A DNA stretch of 64,000 nt from Bacteroidota bacterium (GCA_030679145.1 JAUXTU010000052.1:1-64000); one strand, 5' to 3'. Positions 44,176 to 53,431 are shown, counted from the first letter of the stretch. Numbers and translations are program-made. The notes: generated by a model from the letters alone, not told the origin.

Positions 44176-45336
44176 ATGGAACTCTGGCAGGAAATGCTAA
44201 GAGCTAGTGTTGACAGCGGAAAAGATCTTGTTGATCGTTTCGGTTTCGACAAAGAATTAGCGGAAAAATTAAATACGCTATTTCACATTCGGATCAATCC
44301 TTATTATCTTTCATTGATTCGTTACCCGGGCGATCCGATTTGGCTGCAATGCATTCCCGATGCAAAAGAATTGGAAGAGGATGGTTTTTCGGACGATCCC
44401 TTGAATGAAGAGGCACACAGTCCAGTTCCAAGCATCACACACCGCTATCCGGATAGAGTGTTATTTTTAACCACAAGTCAATGTTCCATGTATTGCCGTT
44501 TCTGCACACGCAAACGTAAAGTGGGAGATTCAGGCAAGATCAGCATGAAATATATCCAAAGCGGTTTGGACTATATTGCAGCGCATCCTGAGATCCGAGA
44601 TGTTATTTTGTCCGGTGGTGATCCATTGATGCTTACCGATGTGATGTTGGAAAAAGTTGTCTCTGGTCTGCGTGCAATTCCTCATGTTGAGATTATTCGT
44701 CTCGGAACAAAAATGCCGTGTGTTCTTCCGCAGCGCATTACACCGGATCTGGTGAATATGTTGAAGAAGTATCATCCTATTTATGTAAATACACATTTCA
44801 ATCATCCTTGGGAAGTTACCCCTGAAGCGAAGCGTGCCTGCGAAATGCTTGCTGATGCCGGTATTCCTGTTGGAAATCAAGCTGTCTTAATGAAAGGCGT
44901 GAATGATGATCCGGATGTGATGTTGGAATTGATGCGAAAATTATTGGCAATGCGTGTTCGTCCGTACTATCTCTACCAAGCTGATATTACCAAAGGTGCA
45001 AATCATTTCAGAACACCGGTGAGTGTCGGTTTGGAAATTATGGATAAATTGCGCGGGCATACTTCTGGTCTTGCAATTCCTGCATATGTTATTGATGCAC
45101 CCGGCGGCGGCGGAAAAATTCCAATCCTTCCGCAATATGTTCTTGGGCGTAATGGAAACAACATCATCATGCGGAATTACAAATACGAGATCTATGAGTA
45201 TCCCGATGTTGAGGAAGCTGAGAAAAAAATGCCGACTGATTCTCAACAGATTGAGAAAAAATATCTGCGTAAGCGAAAAAGTGTTCAACGTAAAAAGACA
45301 TATAAAAAAGAAAAAGTGGAAACATCTGTTTCATAA
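44176..45336 (+). CDS. kamA: KamA-family radical SAM protein, probable lysine 2,3-aminomutase
   Basis: The 386-residue radical SAM enzyme has the cluster motif Cys103-x3-Cys107-x2-Cys110 (SQCSMYCRFCTRKRK), DVILSGGDPLMLTD, and the PLP-binding end YVIDAPGGGGKIPILPQYV. The two Asp that hold the lysine side chain in characterised lysine 2,3-aminomutases appear conserved (YQADITKGANHF and VIDAPGG), which favours lysine over glutamate. The protein lacks the long zinc-binding C-terminal extension; its tail is Lys-rich. Expected reaction: L-lysine to L-beta-lysine. AGAAGG stands before the ATG. A perfect terminator follows. Confidence 0.85.
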   Translation: MELWQEMLRASVDSGKDLVDRFGFDKELAEKLNTLFHIRINPYYLSLIRYPGDPIWLQCIPDAKELEEDGFSDDPLNEEAHSPVPSITHRYPDRVLFLTTSQCSMYCRFCTRKRKVGDSGKISMKYIQSGLDYIAAHPEIRDVILSGGDPLMLTDVMLEKVVSGLRAIPHVEIIRLGTKMPCVLPQRITPDLVNMLKKYHPIYVNTHFNHPWEVTPEAKRACEMLADAGIPVGNQAVLMKGVNDDPDVMLELMRKLLAMRVRPYYLYQADITKGANHFRTPVSVGLEIMDKLRGHTSGLAIPAYVIDAPGGGGKIPILPQYVLGRNGNNIIMRNYKYEIYEYPDVEEAEKKMPTDSQQIEKKYLRKRKSVQRKKTYKKEKVETSVS

Positions 45337-45340
45337 CCTA

Positions 45341-45374
45341 AAAAGTCCCGCATATGCGGGACTTTTGTTTTATT
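45341..45374 (+). terminator. Rho-independent terminator after kamA
   Basis: AAAAGTCCCGCATATGCGGGACTTTT is a perfect stem with minimal loop and is followed by GTTTTATT. It ends the ATP-grasp/GNAT/kamA unit. Confidence 0.9.
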
Positions 45375-45442
45375 ATAACCTATTCTCTTAAGCACGCCGT
45401 TCGTTTTGAACGAACTGTATGCTTTAACCATAGTTACACTGT

Positions 45443-45994
45443 ATGACGAAATCGAAACTGATCATAATATTGTGTGGTTACGGAATATTAATTTACATAT
45501 TCATTCTCCTTCCACAGAATCTTTACTCTCCGACACGATATTTTAATCTTTCCGGAATACTGTGGTTTATTCATCTGATGCTCTTGTATATTCATGAAGC
45601 GGGACATTTGTTCTTTGGCGTGTTTGGAAGAACAATCGGTATTCTGGGCGGATCACTTAATCAAATCCTTGCGCCGGTTGTTTGGTTTATTATTGCGAAA
45701 CGTGAAGAATCATCACTTTCAAGTGTTGCGCTGTTCTTTACCGGAGTCAGTGTCGTTGATGTAAGTATTTACGTTAAGGATGCTGAAGTTTTGCTCCTGC
45801 CTCTCATCGGAGGATTAAGTAAAGCGCATCACGATTGGAAAAATCTTTTGAGCAGATGGGGAATTATTGATTGGAGTTTTGCAATCGGAGAAATTTTGTT
45901 TTGGACCGGAATGATAATTGTAGCAGCCGGTCTTTATTTAGGAATAAAAAACGCGATTACAATGTATCGTCTTGGAATTACAGATAAAGAATGA
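45443..45994 (+). CDS. integral membrane protein with HEAGH motif
   Basis: The 183-residue protein has about four to five hydrophobic segments. The motif YIHEAGHLFFG at about residues 49-59 is the HExxH zinc site type, placed inside a membrane helix as in site-2 (M50) proteases. The second zinc ligand is not obvious; a candidate is the late segment with KAHHDWKNL. It could be a small intramembrane metalloprotease or a non-proteolytic relative. It stands alone after the kamA terminator and converges with the minus-strand PAS gene. Confidence 0.6.
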   Translation: MTKSKLIIILCGYGILIYIFILLPQNLYSPTRYFNLSGILWFIHLMLLYIHEAGHLFFGVFGRTIGILGGSLNQILAPVVWFIIAKREESSLSSVALFFTGVSVVDVSIYVKDAEVLLLPLIGGLSKAHHDWKNLLSRWGIIDWSFAIGEILFWTGMIIVAAGLYLGIKNAITMYRLGITDKE

Positions 45995-46005
45995 TAAGAG
46001 TACCA

Positions 46006-46503
46006 TTATCCGATTTTTTTTTCAGAGTTCATCAATACCACAACAGCATGCGCCAATTGTTCTGAACCTTCCCGGCGAGCTGAAAAGAAGAAACGCCGAA
46101 TAATTCCAGTTTCTAGTGAAAAAGTGATCTCATGCGAGTCAATCATCCCGGTTTTTGTCAACGAAATTTCAATTGGACGTAACATTTCGCGCGGCAGTTC
46201 GGTAAACTTTTTTTGCAGATCGTAAATTGAATTCGCGTTGAACTTATCCAGCATTGCTTGATTTGTATCGACAATAACCCATGATGAAAAATTAAATTTC
46301 ATCATTCCTGCCAACGAGTTTTCAAACAGTGCCTTGTATCGTTGTTCGCTTCTTTTTATTTCTTCGATTGTTTTCTGCTGTTCATCAATAATCTTTCTGT
46401 TAGCCCCAAATATCAGTGCAATATACCCCACGGCGAACAACGCGATAATCGTAGTTGTTAACGTGATCATTAATGCTGTGTTATTCAAAATATCTTGCAC
46501 CAA
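46006..46503 (-). CDS. membrane protein with PAS domain, no output domain
   Basis: The 165-residue protein has one N-terminal membrane helix (ALMITLTTTIIALFAVGYIALIF), a short coiled linker (IIDEQQKTIEEIKRSEQRYKALFE) and a PAS-like domain (ENSLAGMMKFNFSSWVIVDTNQAMLDKF to AHAVVVLMNSEKK). It ends where a histidine kinase would normally continue, so it is a stand-alone sensor module or a shortened kinase. It overlaps the upstream membrane gene by 19 bases, so the two are surely co-translated. Confidence 0.7.
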   Translation of the reverse strand: MVQDILNNTALMITLTTTIIALFAVGYIALIFGANRKIIDEQQKTIEEIKRSEQRYKALFENSLAGMMKFNFSSWVIVDTNQAMLDKFNANSIYDLQKKFTELPREMLRPIEISLTKTGMIDSHEITFSLETGIIRRFFFSARREGSEQLAHAVVVLMNSEKKIG

Positions 46504-47117
46504 AAACTCCTTGCAAACATAAGGTTAACGATTATTACTAACGACCAATTAAAATGCCAAAAAATATCGAAATACAAAAAACCTATTTGTAAAATGGTGT
46601 TGCTTAATGAAAAAATGATGATCGTTCCTGAGAAATAAAGAATTGTTCCTGACCCTATCCAAAAGATCGTATGTGACAGTAATGATACGGTTGCGGTTTT
46701 GCTCAATTCCAGCAGCACAAAGATGGATACAACAATAAGAAAAAAATTAGCAATTGTTGACATCGATTCGTTGAATTGTTCCGGCTGCTCAAAATATACT
46801 TTATTCAAAGTCCAGACAACAAGATAGATCATTGCTGCATACTGGATACCGTCTTTTAATATTCTTTGTTTGCTCCATGTCCAAAAAAAATATAAAAAAC
46901 TTTCTACCTCTACCACTTGGTGGATGTTCTGCAGAAATAAGTTGTTAATAGACATCCTTCGCAATGTCTCTTCGGCTATCACATGAAGAACGCTAAAACA
47001 AAAGAATAGTGTTAATATCTTTAATGGAGAATTGAGTTTCTTCCATTGAAATAATCCCGCGCCTGCGGGTAAAAAACATGATGCCTCAGCAACGTATAAT
47101 AGGATAGGAGCTTGCAT
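46485..47117 (-). CDS. multi-pass membrane protein, partner of the PAS protein
   Basis: The 210-residue protein has about six to seven hydrophobic segments (APILLYVAEASCFLPAGAG; LKILTLFFCFSVLHVIAEE; AMIYLVVWTLNKVY; FFLIVVSIFVLLEL; HTIFWIGSGTILYFSGTII). No family can be named. The layout, a 7TM-like sensor followed by a PAS protein, resembles split two-component sensors. The overlap with the PAS gene supports a functional pair. Confidence 0.6.
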   Translation of the reverse strand: MQAPILLYVAEASCFLPAGAGLFQWKKLNSPLKILTLFFCFSVLHVIAEETLRRMSINNLFLQNIHQVVEVESFLYFFWTWSKQRILKDGIQYAAMIYLVVWTLNKVYFEQPEQFNESMSTIANFFLIVVSIFVLLELSKTATVSLLSHTIFWIGSGTILYFSGTIIIFSLSNTILQIGFLYFDIFWHFNWSLVIIVNLMFARSFWCKIF

Positions 47118-47123
47118 TATTCT

Positions 47124-47516
47124 CTATTTCTGCAAAGCTGACGATTGATCGCAGTACGGAGGGCATGGGGCTATTTTTTCTGCCAATGTTCCGGTTGTCA
47201 TATCTTTACCCAGACTGTCAACGCCAACGGCTACCAGTGTGGGTGTTCCATCATCCATTTTGGCGTAATAAAAACGCAGTGCGACAACTCCTTTTTGTAA
47301 CAACATTTTGTCAAATACTTCACGATAAAACATTCCCCCTTGCGTCTTCATCTGCATAGCATCTTTTTTTAAGTTTTGAATATATTTTTTTGCGGTGTCA
47401 AGAGATATTTCATGATTATGTAAATTTTTTGGCAATGTTTGGGCAGAGGCGGAAGTGTTCCCCACAATCCAGAACAATGAAAAGATTGTAAGCGTAGATA
47501 GTGAACGGTAAATCAT
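47124..47516 (-). CDS. small secreted protein of unknown function
   Basis: The 130-residue protein starts with a signal peptide (LSTLTIFSLFWIVGNTSASA). The mature part has a helical segment (DTAKKYIQNLKKDAMQMK) followed by VVALRFYYAKMDDGTPTLVAVGVDSLGKDM and a CPPYC pair near the end, possibly a disulfide or metal site. It is six bases upstream of the membrane gene, so it is the first gene of a three-gene minus-strand operon and could be the extracellular part of the same sensor. Confidence 0.6.
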   Translation of the reverse strand: MIYRSLSTLTIFSLFWIVGNTSASAQTLPKNLHNHEISLDTAKKYIQNLKKDAMQMKTQGGMFYREVFDKMLLQKGVVALRFYYAKMDDGTPTLVAVGVDSLGKDMTTGTLAEKIAPCPPYCDQSSALQK

Positions 47517-47705
47517 AGTAACTCCTTGATTTTATATGTTTGGTGTTGATGCAAATTGCAATCATCATCTTGTTGATAAATCTTAAAATAAATCAACCCG
47601 TCTGTAAAAACATATGAAAAAAAAACGTACATCACAATAAAGAATATGGTTAATACTTTCATTTGCATATTTCACATTGCGGTAAAATCTCGTTATCTTC
47701 CTGAC

Positions 47706-49568
47706 GTGAAAATCCCTCAAGAAAAAATAGATGAGATCCGAGCCGCATCGGATATTGTTGATGTGATCTCCACGAGACTTCAACTGAAAAAACGAGGCAA
47801 AGACTATCTTGGTTTGTGTCCATTTCATCAGGAAAAGACACCCTCGTTCAGTGTCAGTCCAAATAAACAGATGTTCTATTGTTTCGGCTGCCATCGCGGG
47901 GGCGATGTTATAAAATTTGTGATGGAATATGAGAAGTCCTCATACATTGAAGCATTGGAAATTCTTGCTGAGCGCGCCGGTATTTCAATCACCCGAACAG
48001 AAGAAGCATATGAAGCTGCAAACGAAACCGAGAAAATGTATAATGTGATGTCGTTTGCAGCGCGTGCATTCTTTGCAAATCTTACCAAAACAACTGAAGG
48101 TGAATTTGCGTTGAACTATTTTCGCGAGAGAAGTTTTACCAACCAAACAATGACCACGTTCGGGCTCGGATATTCTTTGCGCGGATGGGATTCATTGCTA
48201 AAGAAAGCGCAGGAAGAAGGGATCGATCCGGAACAATTAGAGAAAGTTGGGCTTGTTCGTCGTCGTGAAGATGGTGGAAATTATGATACATTTCGCGGCC
48301 GAGTAATGTTCCCGATTTTCAATACAAATGGAAGGGTAATTGCGTTTGGTGCGCGGAAGATATACGAAGATGACAATCTTGGAAAATATATCAATTCTTC
48401 GGAAACCCCGATCTATCACAAAAGTAAAGTGCTTTACGGACTTTCACAAGCAAAGGATGCAATCCGCGAACGGGATTTTGTCGTATTAGTGGAAGGATAC
48501 GCAGACCTTATTTCTGTATATCAGGCAGGAACAAAAAATATTGTTGCATCCAGCGGAACGGCGCTCACGACAGAACAAATTCAACTGATCTCGCGTTATA
48601 CAAAAAATATTACGCTTGTATATGATGCCGATTCTGCCGGTGCGAATGCAATGATGCGCGGAGTAGATCTTATTCTTGAAGGAGGTCTTGATGTGCGAAT
48701 TGTGCAGCTTCCCGAAAACGAAGATCCAGATTCTTATGTTCGAAAGAACGGCGGCAAGGCATTTGAAGAATTGTTGAAACGATCTGTGACATTCATTGAT
48801 TACAAAGCAAATGAATTTCAACGTGCAGGAAATTTTGATTCACCGGAAGGAAAAGCAGAGGCAGTGCGAGGACTCGTTCAGTCCATAGCAAAAATTGGCG
48901 ATCAATTGAAACGTTCATTCTTTATTAAAGAAGTTGCGGAAAAATATAATCTGTATGAATCAATGCTGTACAGTGAACTTGAAAAATTTACACGAAGGGT
49001 ACCGCATAAATTCGTAGAGACCGCAAAAACGGAAATTCCCGAAGAGGAACGGGCAACGAATAAACGGAAAGTTCTTGTTAGCGAAATTCCGTTGGAAGAA
49101 AAAGAAATACTCTCTGCTGTATTTGAAGATCCTAAAGAAATGATCCCTTTCATTTTTGGCAATGTACATCCGGAAGATTTTTCACATCCGATTTCAAGAA
49201 AAATCTCAGAACTTATATTGAGTGTTTTCGATGAAACAGGAGAAGTAGATGTCAATCATCTTATTACAATGTTAACTGACGATCAGGAAAAGACGATGGT
49301 CGCCAATATTACATTCAATCGATATCAGCTTGGTGAACGGTGGAATAAGATTGGTGGCAAGGTAAGCGAAACACGATTATATGAATCAGCTTTCGGAGCG
49401 ATTAAAACATTGAAGAAGAAGCGATTGGAAACAGAGCTTGCCGATAATCGAATTAATATGAAAAATGCATCTATGAGCGGAAGTGATACGATTCCTTTCT
49501 TAAAACACCAACAGGAAATTCTGACAAGGCTAAAGGAAATTGATGGATTGAAATTAATGAAGGGCTGA
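47706..49568 (+). CDS. dnaG: DNA primase
   Basis: DnaG with the N-terminal CHC2 zinc finger (LGLCPFHQEKTPSF, FYCFGCHRGGDV), the RNA polymerase core (VEGYADLISVYQAG with the TOPRIM Glu, YDADSAGANAMMRG with the DxD), and a C-terminal helicase-binding region. GTG 47706 gives the usual opening (MKIPQEKIDEIRAASDIVDVIS, about 620 residues). The track's ATG 47646 adds 20 unlikely residues. Neither start has a strong ribosome site. It makes RNA primers for replication. rpoD and rpsU are not adjacent; DUF3095 follows by 7 bases. Confidence 0.93.
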   Translation: MKIPQEKIDEIRAASDIVDVISTRLQLKKRGKDYLGLCPFHQEKTPSFSVSPNKQMFYCFGCHRGGDVIKFVMEYEKSSYIEALEILAERAGISITRTEEAYEAANETEKMYNVMSFAARAFFANLTKTTEGEFALNYFRERSFTNQTMTTFGLGYSLRGWDSLLKKAQEEGIDPEQLEKVGLVRRREDGGNYDTFRGRVMFPIFNTNGRVIAFGARKIYEDDNLGKYINSSETPIYHKSKVLYGLSQAKDAIRERDFVVLVEGYADLISVYQAGTKNIVASSGTALTTEQIQLISRYTKNITLVYDADSAGANAMMRGVDLILEGGLDVRIVQLPENEDPDSYVRKNGGKAFEELLKRSVTFIDYKANEFQRAGNFDSPEGKAEAVRGLVQSIAKIGDQLKRSFFIKEVAEKYNLYESMLYSELEKFTRRVPHKFVETAKTEIPEEERATNKRKVLVSEIPLEEKEILSAVFEDPKEMIPFIFGNVHPEDFSHPISRKISELILSVFDETGEVDVNHLITMLTDDQEKTMVANITFNRYQLGERWNKIGGKVSETRLYESAFGAIKTLKKKRLETELADNRINMKNASMSGSDTIPFLKHQQEILTRLKEIDGLKLMKG

Positions 49569-49575
49569 CGTTGTA

Positions 49576-50754
49576 ATGAGCAATGATTTTTTTTACGAAA
49601 AGTTAACGCCAATTGATAATTTTGTTGATATCTCCGATCCGAAGATCTATACAGAAATGCCTGAAGATTGGCATATCGCCGTTTCTGACGTTAAAAATTC
49701 CACGGAGTTGATTCGAACAGGACGCTATAAAGAAGTGAACCTGATCGGTGCATCAACGATCATGGCGTTGCTCAATCTTAAGAAATCTTTTTCCCTTCCA
49801 TTTATCTTCGGCGGAGATGGCGCATGTGTCTGCATTCCCGAATCAATGGTTGATGAAGCAAAGCAATCTCTTCTCGCTACAAAATTAATGGCAAAAGATT
49901 TGTACGGCATAGAACTTCGTGTTGGAGTTGTTCCCATTCGTTTTGTTCGCGAACAAGGATACAATGTGTTAGTTGCTCCCTGTCGATTATCGAAATCATT
50001 TGATCAGGCAGCATTCAGCGGCGGCGGTTTGCAATTTGCGGAAGATTGTTTGAAAGATCCGAAAACCGAATTCCAATTTGCGCTCGATCCCGGCGAGAGC
50101 AAACCATCAGCTGATTTTACAGGATTGGAATGCCGTTGGCAAAATGTTCCAAGCACACAAGGTGAAATCGTTACGTTAATAGTTCAAGCGCTTGGTAAAT
50201 CCGATAAAGAAAAGAATGAAACATATCGTGAAATTATCGGGAAGATCGGCATAATTTACGGAAATGATGCTAAATGCCATCCATTGCAGGAGAAACTTCT
50301 CACAATGTCGTTGAGTGAAGAGCAGCTTGCGGGTGAATCAAATATACGATCCTATTCAAAAGGTAAACTCTATAGAATTTGGTATTGGTTTAAGATACGG
50401 TATGGTGTTTTGCTCGGTAAATTTATGATGTCTCAACAAATCAAAACAGAATTGACCGATTGGGGAGCATATAAGAAATCGGTGATTGAAAATACCGATT
50501 TCAAAAAATTTGATGACAAACTTCGTCAGGTTCTTTCCGGTTCAGTTGAGCAGCGAGAACAACTTACGTTGTATCTGGAGGAAAAATATCGCTCAAAAGA
50601 ATTGGTATATGGAATTCATGCTGCTTCGAGTGCTTTATTAACGTGTCTGCTTTTTAATTATAATCAGGCGCATGTTCACCTTGTCGATTCGAATGACGGC
50701 GGATATGCGATTGCAGCAATACAATTAAAAGAACGATTGAATAATGTGAAATAG
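49576..50754 (+). CDS. DUF3095 family protein, nucleotidyl cyclase-like
   Basis: The 392-residue protein matches DUF3095. AVSDVKNSTELIRTGRYKEVNL at about 35-56 and IFGGDGACVCIP at about 76-87 resemble the two metal-binding regions of class III cyclase/GGDEF domains, so cyclic nucleotide synthesis is a reasonable hypothesis. The C-terminal half (about 200-390) is a second domain with WYWFKIRYGVLLGKFM and ends TCLLFNYNQAHVHLVDSNDGGYAIA. No phosphodiesterase or effector gene is adjacent. The gene follows dnaG by 7 bases and may be co-transcribed. Confidence 0.75.
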   Translation: MSNDFFYEKLTPIDNFVDISDPKIYTEMPEDWHIAVSDVKNSTELIRTGRYKEVNLIGASTIMALLNLKKSFSLPFIFGGDGACVCIPESMVDEAKQSLLATKLMAKDLYGIELRVGVVPIRFVREQGYNVLVAPCRLSKSFDQAAFSGGGLQFAEDCLKDPKTEFQFALDPGESKPSADFTGLECRWQNVPSTQGEIVTLIVQALGKSDKEKNETYREIIGKIGIIYGNDAKCHPLQEKLLTMSLSEEQLAGESNIRSYSKGKLYRIWYWFKIRYGVLLGKFMMSQQIKTELTDWGAYKKSVIENTDFKKFDDKLRQVLSGSVEQREQLTLYLEEKYRSKELVYGIHAASSALLTCLLFNYNQAHVHLVDSNDGGYAIAAIQLKERLNNVK

Positions 50755-51004
50755 CAAGGAGGGGGCTGATCACATCCCTTTCATTAGAAATCATTCTACA
50801 TTTGATTGAAAATAAATTTCTATATCAGATATCAAAATATTTACGTAGCTTGGACATATAAGGTATATACCATAAACGGAAATCCACAAAACCTCGATTA
50901 AAAAATTGGACATACATTACACAGGTATTGTTTATCTGAATAGTGTTCCATGAGAAATATGTGCAGACGAGAACTCATCCAACAACAACACAAAGGAGGT
51001 AGCA

Positions 51005-51433
51005 ATGAACACAAAACTCAATTTGATGCAGTGGACAATGGCATCACTTGCGGTCTTCGTAATCATAACGATCTTCACATTTGTTATGATCAGACTCGGG
51101 GTTGAACCTTGGGTATCGCCAATTCCACAGGATCAAGTAACTCTGACCGACCGAATCGCTACATATCTCTCGAGGCTCATTCTGGCGGGTCTTTTCACAT
51201 ACATCTTTACGAAAACGACCTATGAAGACAAATCAAGCATTGGTCACGGTCTTCGCTATGGTTTTGGGATGGGACTGCTCATGTTTGTCCCAAACTTTGT
51301 AGCACGTATAGTTCATGCAGATTCGCCAATTACTGTGCAAGGAACTTTTATGGTTGTAGGAGTAATACAGTCTATTGTCTGTGGAGCGGCAATGGCATAT
51401 TTGTATAAGTCGGACAAACCCAAAAATTCATAG
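51005..51433 (+). CDS. small membrane protein of unknown function
   Basis: The 142-residue protein has four hydrophobic segments (ASLAVFVIITIFTFVMI; LSRLILAGLFTYIFTK; YGFGMGLLMFVPNFVA; MVVGVIQSIVCGAAMAYLY) and a short Lys/Ser tail. AAAGGAGG lies seven bases before the ATG, one of the best ribosome sites in the window, so strong expression is likely. I do not recognise the family. The 250-base gap upstream holds two TTGGACATA repeats (about 50849 and 50912) near A/T-rich DNA, a possible promoter area. Confidence 0.6.
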   Translation: MNTKLNLMQWTMASLAVFVIITIFTFVMIRLGVEPWVSPIPQDQVTLTDRIATYLSRLILAGLFTYIFTKTTYEDKSSIGHGLRYGFGMGLLMFVPNFVARIVHADSPITVQGTFMVVGVIQSIVCGAAMAYLYKSDKPKNS

Positions 51434-51552
51434 ATAGATAGCGCTTACTCTCATCTGGGCGCTATCATAATCCTATTAGAAAACAAACGGGAACAGGAAA
51501 TTAATAGATTTATGATTTTAATTCCTTGTTCCCGAATTTCTGATTGGGACTT

Positions 51553-51577
51553 TCCAAACCATAGAAATTTGGAAAGT
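51553..51577. terminator. inverted repeat between convergent genes
   Basis: ctttccaaa (51553 onward) and tttggaaag are perfect inverted arms around nine bases, between the small membrane gene (+) and icd (-). It can serve as a hairpin for both directions, although T-runs are weak. The arms resemble the palindrome at 7304-7337, so it may be a decayed copy of that repeat. Confidence 0.45.
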
Positions 51578-51591
51578 CTATCCAGTCAACA

Positions 51592-52881
51592 CTACATCTT
51601 TGCAATTATTGCATTTCCAAATTCAGAGCATTTTACTTCTGTTGCTCCTTCCATTTGTCGGGCAAAATCATATGTTACCATTTTTGCACCGATTGCTCCG
51701 TTCAATCCTTTAATGATGAGGTCAGCTGCTTCAGCCCAACCAAGGTAACGAAACATCATTTCACCGCTCAACACAACTGATCCCGGATTGACCTTATCCA
51801 GATTTGCATATTTTGGAGCCGTTCCGTGTGTTGCTTCAAAAATCGCATGTCCTGTAATGTAATTGATGTTTCCGCCCGGAGCAATTCCAATTCCGCCGAC
51901 CTGTGCAGCGAGCGCGTCAGAAAGATAGTCGCCGTTCAAATTCAATGTAGCAATGACATCAAAATCTTCCGGTCGTGTAAGGACTTGCTGCAATGTAATA
52001 TCAGCAATTGCATCTTTGATTACGATTCCTGCGCCCGGTTTTCCTTCGGGTATTTTGCACCATGGTCCGTCGTCAATCTCCACAGCTCCGAAAAATTCTT
52101 TTGCGGTTTGATATCCCCAATCACGGAATGCACCTTCGGTGAACTTCATGATATTTCCTTTATGAACGATCGTGACGCTTTTTCGTTTGTTCTTAATTGC
52201 ATAACTGATTGCACTATGAACAAGTCGCACTGTTCCGGAATAACTTACCGCCTTGATCCCAATACCAACGTTAATATCCGCGGGGAAATTTGGAGTGCCA
52301 ACCGATTTCCAGAATGATTCTGTTTTTTCTTTTGTACCAAAACGGACCTTATTAAAATCTTTTGGAAATTCTTTTGCAAGAAGATCCAATACTTTTTGAG
52401 CTTCAGGTGAGCCGCCCGGATATTCAATTCCCGCATAGATGTCTTCTGTATTTTCACGGAAGATCACCATCTCCACTTTTTCTGGACGTTTTACCGGAGA
52501 TGGAACACCGGTGAAATATTGAACCGGACGCAGACAAACATAAAGATCGAGCATCTGACGAAGAGCGACATTCAATGAACGAATTCCCCCGCCAACCGGA
52601 GTTGTTAATGGTCCTTTGATACCGACGAGATATTGTTTGAAAGCATCGATTGTTTCATCAGGCAGCCATGTTTTCAATTTGTCGAATGATTTTTGCCCTG
52701 CAAGAACTTCTTTCCATTCGATCTTTTTTTTTCCTCCGTATGCTTTTGCAACTGCGGCATCAAGAACGCGCACTGATGCGCGCCAAATATCCGGACCTGT
52801 TCCGTCTCCTTCAATAAATGGAATAATTGGATTGTCCGGAACGATAAGTTTTCCATTTTGTGTTGTAATTTTTTCTGCCAT
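51592..52881 (-). CDS. icd: NADP-dependent isocitrate dehydrogenase
   Basis: The 429-residue enzyme has the prokaryotic Icd pattern: [40 protein letters not shown] with the phosphorylatable-type Ser and substrate arginines, [15 protein letters not shown], the NADP-site end [10 protein letters not shown] and [18 protein letters not shown]. It decarboxylates isocitrate to 2-oxoglutarate in the TCA cycle. AAGGAAT precedes the ATG on the minus strand. Confidence 0.95.
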   Translation of the reverse strand: MAEKITTQNGKLIVPDNPIIPFIEGDGTGPDIWRASVRVLDAAVAKAYGGKKKIEWKEVLAGQKSFDKLKTWLPDETIDAFKQYLVGIKGPLTTPVGGGIRSLNVALRQMLDLYVCLRPVQYFTGVPSPVKRPEKVEMVIFRENTEDIYAGIEYPGGSPEAQKVLDLLAKEFPKDFNKVRFGTKEKTESFWKSVGTPNFPADINVGIGIKAVSYSGTVRLVHSAISYAIKNKRKSVTIVHKGNIMKFTEGAFRDWGYQTAKEFFGAVEIDDGPWCKIPEGKPGAGIVIKDAIADITLQQVLTRPEDFDVIATLNLNGDYLSDALAAQVGGIGIAPGGNINYITGHAIFEATHGTAPKYANLDKVNPGSVVLSGEMMFRYLGWAEAADLIIKGLNGAIGAKMVTYDFARQMEGATEVKCSEFGNAIIAKM

Positions 52882-52971
52882 AATGATTCCTTGATGCTTA
52901 TTTAATAGTCACGTTTTAACTTCGCTTTCCAAAGGAATCCCTTCGGGACAGTGTGACCAGAGTGAGTAGTT

Positions 52972-52999
52972 ATCATCCCGAGCAAAGTTGCGGGATGAT
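52972..52999. repeat. hairpin ATCATCCCG..CGGGATGAT
   Basis: Nine-base perfect arms with a ten-base loop lie upstream of icd and downstream of the HIT gene on the minus strand. A second small hairpin, TCCCttcGGGA, is nearby (about 52937). Both resemble the CATCCCGA repeat fragments at 30737. No T-run is seen on the minus strand. Confidence 0.55.
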
Positions 53000-53020
53000 G
53001 AATTGCAATTAATATTGAAT

Positions 53021-53431
53021 CTATACTATGTTTGCTCGAATTTTATCCGCAACATCTTTCATTTGTCCGTCTGCATATTTCTTAAGACTAAGATTGAATG
53101 AAATATTATCATTTGAATATCGCGGAGTGATATGAATATGAAAATGAAAAACAGATTGCCCCGCTACCTCGCCGTTATTGGCAAAAAAATTGAATCCTTC
53201 AAGATTGAACGTCTTCACTAATGATTTTGCCACTTTTTGTGTCACCGTTATCAATTCCCCAAGTTCTGATTCAGGAACTTCCAAAAAGTTCTTATATTCT
53301 TTTTTTGGAATTACCAACGCGTGTCCGTAATGGATTGGCATAATATCAATAATTGAGATGACGTTGTCCGTCTCATACAGAATTTCCGCAGGGATTTCGC
53401 GGTTTATGACCTTTGTAAATATTGTGCTCAT
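53021..53431 (-). CDS. HIT family protein
   Basis: The 136-residue protein has the histidine triad VFHFHIHITPRY at about 95-106 and the front half MSTIFTKVINREIPAEILYET with HYGHALVIPKKEYKNF, as in HinT/Hit-type nucleotide hydrolases. Such proteins hydrolyse nucleoside phosphoramidates or adenylates. The lone gene lies upstream of icd with a repeat-containing gap. Confidence 0.9.
   Translation of the reverse strand: MSTIFTKVINREIPAEILYETDNVISIIDIMPIHYGHALVIPKKEYKNFLEVPESELGELITVTQKVAKSLVKTFNLEGFNFFANNGEVAGQSVFHFHIHITPRYSNDNISFNLSLKKYADGQMKDVADKIRANIV

Noticed and set aside
44176-45336. KamA protein as EpmB (EF-P lysylation enzyme)
   Set aside because: No efp or epmA nearby, and the adjacent GNAT and ligases fit free amino acid chemistry better.
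46006-46503. Histidine kinase
   Set aside because: Only a membrane helix and PAS-like domain are present; the H-box and ATPase domain are absent and the frame ends normally.
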